Positions 8,423 to 11,897 of a DNA stretch of 11,897 nt are shown one piece after another. The DNA lies in assembly GCA_021735285.1 (NCBI GenBank), contig JAIPHI010000080.1, positions 1 to 11,897 of the forward strand, in the 5' to 3' direction. Origin of the DNA: Fidelibacterota bacterium (GTDB lineage Bacteria; Fidelibacterota; UBA2242; JAFGTP01). Below the pieces are notes generated by a model that was not told where the DNA came from, searched no databases, and saw nothing but the letters and a program-made list of their open reading frames with translations. The position numbers were made by a program, and so were the translations under genes. Every line of letters begins with the position of its first letter. Position 1 is the stretch's first letter.

Positions 8423-8446
8423 CTATTTCTCCATTTTCATTGCAAA

Positions 8447-8476
8447 ATAATATATCTTATACTGGGGACATATCAA
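8447..8476 (-). promoter_or_regulatory. Possible promoter for porX and the downstream block
   Basis: On the minus strand TTGATA (8476-8471) is followed after 16 nt by TATATT (8454-8449) or after 18 nt by TATTAT (8452-8447), about 25-32 nt before the porX start codon. This fits a housekeeping-sigma-type promoter with a short leader. The region is AT-rich, so chance matches are likely, and Bacteroidota use a different -33/-7 consensus that is only approached here. Confidence 0.35.
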
Positions 8477-8827
8477 AATGTTCATTCCAAAAAAGTTCAT
8501 GTATGATTGAATGTTTTCTTTCAAATTTTGCAATGCATTTTTTCTATAAATCTATTATATCTTCAGCATCAAGATAGAATCTATAATAATGATTCGTAAG
8601 CTATTCGATTAAAAGTATATAATGTTCCTTTATTTGGCTCTCTAAGATACTTTATGATTGCAAAGCTTGAAAAAGTAATAAAAAATGGATAGCATTTTCT
8701 GGAATAGATAATTACAATAAGAAAGACATACATGAATGGCCGGGATATAAGATAAGCGTTCCGAAATATACTTATTAAGAAATTCATTAATTACAAGAGT
8801 ATCATAGATTCTTTTTTATTCTAATAA

Positions 8828-8917
8828 TTCCTCAAGGCTCTGCCTTGGGTAGTTCATCTGTAGCACAACTATCCTTAGTTGTGTTTTTTATCCGAAGGCC
8901 CTCAACGGGCTGAGGAA
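8828..8917. repeat. About 90-bp REP/MITE-like palindromic element with three hairpins and 7-bp inverted ends
   Basis: The ends are TTCCTCA (8828-8834) and TGAGGAA (8911-8917), a 7-bp inverted repeat. Inside are three hairpins. First, 8831-8838 pairs with 8842-8849 (CAAGGC, loop TCT, GCCTTG, with one T-G wobble). Second, CACAACTA (8864-8871), loop TCCT, TAGTTGTG (8876-8883), a perfect 8-bp stem. Third, CCTCA (8900-8904) with TGAGG (8911-8915), which competes with GCCC/GGGC inside it. GTAG occurs at 8849-8852 and at 8860-8863, the second immediately before the perfect hairpin. GTAG next to a hairpin is the hallmark of REP sequences recognised by RAYT (IS200/IS605-like) transposases. No transposase gene is in the window, so this would be a non-autonomous copy. 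Six T follow the second hairpin, so it could also terminate plus-strand transcripts, though no plus-strand gene lies just upstream. Confidence 0.6.
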
Positions 8918-9047
8918 AAAAAAGAAAAAGGAAAATGTTTTTTGATTTATCAGCTATGATTACTGAAGATTGAAATAGCCTTTTTTATTCTCTATAAATT
9001 TTTTCCAACATTTTAACTGTTATCCTCTGCATATTCTCTATTCTGCT

Positions 9048-9075
9048 GTTACTTTTGTTTCGCCACAAAAGTAAC
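9048..9075. repeat. Perfect 11-bp-stem hairpin (probable dispersed intergenic repeat)
   Basis: GTTACTTTTGT (9048-9058), loop TTCGCC, ACAAAAGTAAC (9065-9075): an uninterrupted 11-bp stem, followed by CAAAAAA and the GC-rich palindrome CGCCGGCG. Hairpins of this general form, with AAAAGTAACCAAAAA on one arm, are familiar to me from intergenic regions of Bacteroidota-like genomes, but I cannot check copy number here. It has no U-tract typical of an intrinsic terminator on the plus strand, and no gene ends beside it. Confidence 0.55.
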
Positions 9076-9511
9076 CAAAAAAGCGCCGGCGGGATAATTA
9101 AATGCTAAAATTTAAGTCGCTTCACTGAAAATATTTTAATATTCTGAAATTATTGCCAGTGATTTCAATTGGGAGATTTGGATTATATTTTTTAGTAAAT
9201 TAAACAATCGCACCTCATATCCGCTGAAAAATATTTTTTAACCGTTTTACTCCTAAATTTTCAAGACGCATTTAATTATAATGCCGGAAGTATTAATAAG
9301 ATATTGAAAATTGAAATCTGATAGAGCAAAAATGATTTCATTTCATCTAATTAAAAGCCTGAATATATATTCAATTACTATTAACCATAATAAATTTTAG
9401 AGAGACCTCTATTTGAAAATTACAGTTATTTAATAAATAAATCAGGAAATATGTTAACAAAAAAGACTTTCCTATTCCATAGCTTTTAATTAGATTTTAC
9501 TTAACGAAGGT

Positions 9512-9517
9512 AAGGAG
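9512..9517 (+). promoter_or_regulatory. Strong ribosome binding site of the VOC gene
   Basis: AAGGAG, 6 nt before the ATG at 9524. It is the clearest Shine-Dalgarno sequence in the window and fixes this start. Confidence 0.8.
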
Positions 9518-9523
9518 ATAAAA

Positions 9524-9925
9524 ATGAATATTAAATGTCAATTTGCAGTGCTTTTTGTTTCTGATATTGAAAAGTCGAAGGAGTTTTACACCAAGGTCCT
9601 GGGATTGAGTATAAAAATGGATATGGGGGATAATGTAATTTTTGAAAATGGGATTGCACTCTGGCAGGTTCCGGAGGGACATATAATTTATGATAAAATC
9701 ACTAATAAAAATGACAAAAAGAAGAATCAAAAGAGTTTTGAACTATATCTCGAGGCGGAAGATATTGAATCTATAAATCATAAATTACAGGACAATGGGG
9801 TGAGATTTTTTCATGATTTACGGGAGGAACCGTGGGGACAGAAGACAGTCCGTTTGTATGATCCTGATGAAAATTTGATTGAAATTGGAGAATCACTTCC
9901 GACTTTTCTTCAGCGTATGGATTAA
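9524..9925 (+). CDS. VOC-fold (glyoxalase/bleomycin-resistance-like) protein
   Basis: The 133-residue product has the two beta-alpha-beta-beta-beta modules of the vicinal oxygen chelate fold. Module one starts CQFAVLFVSDIEKSKEFYTKVLGL (residues 5-28), with the typical D-x-E-K-S-x-x-F-Y and LGL signature. Module two starts near SFELYLEAEDIE (71-82) and ends in LYDPDENLIEIGE (111-123), the family's 'DPdGN.iEl' motif. The usual first metal ligand, a His seven residues before the Asp of the first motif, is Phe7 here, and the matching place in the second module is Glu73; Glu120 is kept. The metal site is therefore incomplete or altered, and glyoxalase I activity should not be assumed. These proteins act in the cytosol on varied substrates or bind antibiotics. 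The PPC-domain gene follows 65 nt later in the same direction. The fold is confident, the substrate unknown. Confidence 0.88.
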   Translation: MNIKCQFAVLFVSDIEKSKEFYTKVLGLSIKMDMGDNVIFENGIALWQVPEGHIIYDKITNKNDKKKNQKSFELYLEAEDIESINHKLQDNGVRFFHDLREEPWGQKTVRLYDPDENLIEIGESLPTFLQRMD

Positions 9926-9990
9926 AATTAAGGCCAGCGAAGATACATACAATCCCAACAGAGTTATTAATTATAACCAAAAGGTCTAAT

Positions 9991-10413
9991 ATGAAATTTA
10001 AAAAGTTCGGTCAAAAGTATGTAATAAGGATAGAAAAAGGCGAAGAAATCATAGCTACTCTGGAAAAATTTTGCCAGAAAGAAAATATAAAAGCAGGCTC
10101 GATTATAGGAATAGGGGCTGCTGGTGAATTGGAGATAGGTCATTTTGAAGCAGCGACAAAGGAATATCATTCTAAAAAATTTGAAGGTGACCTGGAGATT
10201 GCTCCTCTTGCTGGTAATATTTCTACTAAAGACGGCGAGGTCTATCTTCATATCCATGCGAATATAAGTGATGCCGAACTCAAGTCCTATAGTGGCCATC
10301 TGAATTCGGCAATCGTTAGTGCAACTTTTGAATGCATTATCAAAAAGTTTGAGGGCCAAATAGGCAGAAAGTTCAGCCCTGAAATTGGTTTGAATCTTTT
10401 TGATTTAGAGTAA
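9991..10413 (+). CDS. PPC/DUF296-domain protein (PCC domain, AF0104/YajQ-independent small type)
   Basis: This 140-residue protein consists of a single PPC domain (plants and prokaryotes conserved, DUF296), the same fold that follows AT-hooks in plant AHL proteins. Visible family features are the N-terminal strand YVIRIEKGEEI (10-20), the GSIIGIGAAGE segment (36-46), the HFE motif at 51-53, YLHIHANISD at 85-94 and YSGHLNSA at 100-107. His87, His89 and His103 match the metal-binding histidines seen in prokaryotic structures, which form trimers. No AT-hook or other DNA-binding segment is present. The biological role of free-standing bacterial members is not established. The ATG has AAGG 6 nt upstream (9981-9984). 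It lies 65 nt after the VOC gene, so the two may share a transcript. Confidence 0.88.
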   Translation: MKFKKFGQKYVIRIEKGEEIIATLEKFCQKENIKAGSIIGIGAAGELEIGHFEAATKEYHSKKFEGDLEIAPLAGNISTKDGEVYLHIHANISDAELKSYSGHLNSAIVSATFECIIKKFEGQIGRKFSPEIGLNLFDLE

Positions 10414-10842
10414 GTGAAGCCGCATAGAATTTGGCAATTTCCCTTAACTCTAATTCCTAAAAAAAGTGAATTCTCTTTTATTAAATAGTCACAATCAAGT
10501 TAGGATATAGTAAAATTAAGATAAGATTACAAAATACAATTTCCGACGAATCCGGTTAAATTGGTAGTTTTAAAATAGATGACATTGTTTTATACTTAAT
10601 AAAATATCTTACAATTATTTCATTTGTAAAGAACTCGAACTGTTTGTTGAATTTTCGGATTACTTTTTAAGAAGTACTTCCTATCTTCTTTATATAATTT
10701 TGAGTTGGAGAAAAATATTTGTAATTTTATTTCATTATGATACAATGGCTTAATATGATTATAGTAGTTGTAGTACAATCTATCCAGTCTATTCCAAATA
10801 TGATATGATTGTATTCTAATTTTGAAAATATGGGAAAACTAA
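10414..10842. other. 429-nt AT-rich gap before obg
   Basis: I see no gene and no RNA gene here. It contains a candidate promoter at 10719-10746, a perfect 10-bp palindrome GAAGTACTTC at 10671-10680, and an imperfect palindrome around GAATTC near 10462-10479. No intrinsic terminator with a strong stem and T-tract is evident after the PPC-domain gene. Confidence 0.5.
10719..10746 (+). promoter_or_regulatory. Candidate promoter for obg, extended -10
   Basis: TTGTAA (10719-10724), a 16-nt spacer, then TACAAT (10741-10746) preceded by TGA, giving an extended -10 element TGnTACAAT. Transcription would start near 10753, leaving a leader of about 90 nt before the GTG of obg. It is the best match in the gap, but the base composition makes chance matches common. 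Confidence 0.4.
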
Positions 10843-11823
10843 GTGTTTGTAGATTACGCAAAAGTAAAGGTTAAATCGGGTAAGGGCGGAAATGGAGTTG
10901 TAGCTTTCAGAAAAGAGAAGCATGTCCCCAAAGGTGGTCCTGCTGGCGGTCACGGAGGACGGGGAGGCGATGTTTTTGTGCGGGCTGATTCATCCTTATG
11001 GACTTTGCAGGATGTAAAATATCGCAAAAAGTATGCGGCTGAGAATGGAAAAGATGGGGGAGGCAGAAAAAAGACCGGCAGAGATGGAAAATCTGTTACG
11101 ATCGATGTGCCTCTGGGAACCGTAATCAAAGACCAGGAAAATGAGCAGGTTTTAGCTGACCTATGTGAAGATGATGAAATAGTGAAAATAGCTGCAGGTG
11201 GTAAAGGCGGCCTTGGCAATTCTGCTTTTGCAACATCTACCAATAGAGCTCCCAGAAAAGCTACTTCCGGTCAACCGGGAGAAGTAAAAAATTTAATCTT
11301 CGAATTGAAAATACCTTCTGATGTTGGTTTAGTGGGATTACCAAATGCAGGGAAATCGACTTTAATATCAAGATTATCAAATGCTCAACCTAAGATAGCA
11401 GAATATCCTTTTACCACTCTAACTCCCAACCGAGGAATAGTAAAATACGGCGCTTATCATAGTTTTTTAATGGCTGATATCCCGGGTTTGATTGAAGGTG
11501 CTCATCAGGGGAAAGGGTTGGGACATCGTTTCCTAAGACATCTGGAACGCACGAAAATTCTTGTGTTTCTGATTGAAATTACCGAGGAAAATCCTGAAAA
11601 AACATATGATCTTTTGAATAATGAATTAAATCAACATCTTGATATTTTTCATGATAAACCCCGATTAATGGTATTCTCGAAAAATGATATTGTAGATGAT
11701 GATAAAAAAGTAGAATTTAACAAAGATATTCCATATCTGTCCATATCAGCTGTGACCGGAGACGGGCTGGAACAATTTATTGACCGTGTGGTTGAACTAC
11801 TTGGAGATGAAAAGAATGGATAA
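10843..11823 (+). CDS. obg: Obg/CgtA GTPase, 50S ribosome assembly and stress-linked
   Basis: Obg binds the 50S subunit during late assembly and couples ribosome maturation to nucleotide status. The 326-residue product has the glycine-rich Obg fold (1-158, FVDYAKVKVKSGKGGNGVV and HGGRGGDV) followed by the G domain: G1 GLPNAGKST at 165-173, the TT of switch I at 191-192, G3 DIPGLIEG at 212-219, G4 SKND at 279-282 and G5 SAVTGDG at 302-308. G4 is normally NKxD, and the Asn is Ser here. There is no C-terminal OCT domain, as in many short Obg proteins. The start is GTG: a TAA stands immediately upstream in frame, GGGA lies 7 nt before it, and FVDYAKV is the usual beginning of the family. The stop overlaps the next gene by 8 nt. 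Confidence 0.97.
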   Translation: MFVDYAKVKVKSGKGGNGVVAFRKEKHVPKGGPAGGHGGRGGDVFVRADSSLWTLQDVKYRKKYAAENGKDGGGRKKTGRDGKSVTIDVPLGTVIKDQENEQVLADLCEDDEIVKIAAGGKGGLGNSAFATSTNRAPRKATSGQPGEVKNLIFELKIPSDVGLVGLPNAGKSTLISRLSNAQPKIAEYPFTTLTPNRGIVKYGAYHSFLMADIPGLIEGAHQGKGLGHRFLRHLERTKILVFLIEITEENPEKTYDLLNNELNQHLDIFHDKPRLMVFSKNDIVDDDKKVEFNKDIPYLSISAVTGDGLEQFIDRVVELLGDEKNG

Positions 11824-11897
11824 GACCACTCTTGCTTTAAAATTATTATCGGTAGAATCGTTAGGTCCAAGGAGAGCCTTAATTCTCACCTCTGAAT
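11816..11897 (+). CDS. Probable DprA/Smf DNA-processing protein (N-terminal 27 residues, runs off right edge)
   Basis: An ATG inside the last codons of obg opens a frame that continues to the window edge (27 complete codons). LALKLLSVESLGPRRALIL resembles the N-terminal helix-hairpin-helix-like segment of DprA (LLxLxxxxGxGPRRxxxLL), where the LGPRR part binds or packs against DNA-related elements. DprA protects incoming single-stranded DNA and loads RecA in transformation. The 8-nt overlap with obg supports a real gene and coupled translation. The identity rests on a short stretch and could be another HhH-containing protein. Confidence 0.45.
   Translation, partial: MDKTTLALKLLSVESLGPRRALILTSE

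Larger units (their letters stand above)
8423..9523. other. 1.1-kb gene-free region between divergent porX and the VOC gene
   Basis: I find no credible gene in this stretch. The only open frames are short, AT-driven and without motifs. What can be seen, left to right: a candidate porX promoter flanked by an 11-bp inverted repeat (CATTGCAAAAT at 8438-8448 and its complement at 8525-8535); two GTTCAT copies at 8480 and 8495; a three-hairpin element at 8828-8917 followed by an A/G-rich tract to about 8936; a strong hairpin at 9048-9075 with a CGCCGGCG palindrome at 9084-9091; and two similar AT-rich blocks, CTGAAAATATTTTAA at 9125 and a version with small insertions at 9224. The rest is featureless AT-rich sequence. 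The content suggests a landing site for small palindromic elements rather than a decayed gene, but gene remnants cannot be excluded. Confidence 0.6.

Noticed and set aside
8581..8787. 68-codon minus-strand open frame in the central gap
   Set aside because: It is hydrophobic and AT-driven with no recognisable motif, has no good ribosome site, and sits alone in low-complexity sequence.
8800..9523. Search for CRISPR repeats, tRNA or other structured RNA genes
   Set aside because: No regularly spaced direct repeats, no cloverleaf or CCA-ended structure. The hairpins present are better explained as REP-like elements.
9497..9730. Minus-strand open frame opposite the VOC gene
   Set aside because: It overlaps a well-supported gene with a strong ribosome site and has no family features.
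9967..10359. 130-codon minus-strand open frame opposite the PPC-domain gene
   Set aside because: It is a shadow frame: the plus strand encodes a clear DUF296 domain with conserved histidines, while this translation has a composition typical of antisense reading.
10462..10479. Imperfect palindrome around GAATTC after the PPC-domain gene, possible terminator
   Set aside because: The stem is interrupted by T-T mismatches, AT-rich and has no unpaired loop, so it is a poor terminator.
10671..10680. Perfect palindrome GAAGTACTTC before obg
   Set aside because: It is short and without loop, T-tract or a second copy; one such 10-bp palindrome is expected by chance in sequence of this length.
10830..10874. 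ATG-initiated 14-codon frame overlapping the obg start, possible leader peptide
   Set aside because: It is out of frame with obg, has no clear ribosome site of its own and no regulatory motif; GTG at 10843 with GGGA explains the start.

Overview
This is an AT-rich stretch of a bacterial chromosome, made mostly of ordinary housekeeping genes. The best taxonomic clue is a PorX-type response regulator (receiver domain plus PglZ domain) placed directly before tsaE. PorX is characteristic of Bacteroidota and related phyla. Together with AT richness, often weak Shine-Dalgarno signals and the generic gene content, this suggests an uncultured-type member of the FCB superphylum (for example Marinimicrobia or a Calditrichota/KSB1-like lineage). 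The phylum is an inference; no rRNA gene is present to settle it.

Left block (1-8422, all minus strand). Read in the direction of transcription, the order is porX, tsaE, tsaB, accD, surE, guaA, a TPR plus periplasmic-binding-fold lipoprotein/exported protein, and the start of a YfiH/PgeF (laccase-domain) gene that runs off the left edge. Spacing is tight: 6 nt, 123 nt, 21 nt, 14-nt overlap, 4-nt overlap, 33 nt, 23-nt overlap. This looks like one operon or two (the 123-nt gap between tsaE and tsaB is the only plausible break). The products cover signalling (PorX), the t6A37 tRNA modification (TsaE, TsaB), fatty acid synthesis (AccD), nucleotide turnover and GMP synthesis (SurE, GuaA) and the cell envelope (PBP-fold protein, PgeF-like).

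Central intergenic region (8423-9523, about 1.1 kb). I find no convincing gene here. It holds a possible porX promoter, a roughly 90-bp element made of three hairpins bounded by 7-bp inverted ends and carrying GTAG tetranucleotides (REP/MITE-like), and a separate perfect 11-bp-stem hairpin at 9048-9075 that looks like a dispersed repeat.

Right block (9524-11897, plus strand). A small VOC-fold protein and a PPC-domain (DUF296) protein form a pair. After a 429-nt AT-rich gap with a candidate promoter comes obg, a ribosome-assembly GTPase with a non-canonical G4 motif. It overlaps by 8 nt the start of a probable dprA that leaves the window on the right.

I do not see a defence island, CRISPR array, secretion cluster or clear novel system. 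The items most worth checking are the palindromic elements in the central gap and the porX-tsaE arrangement.
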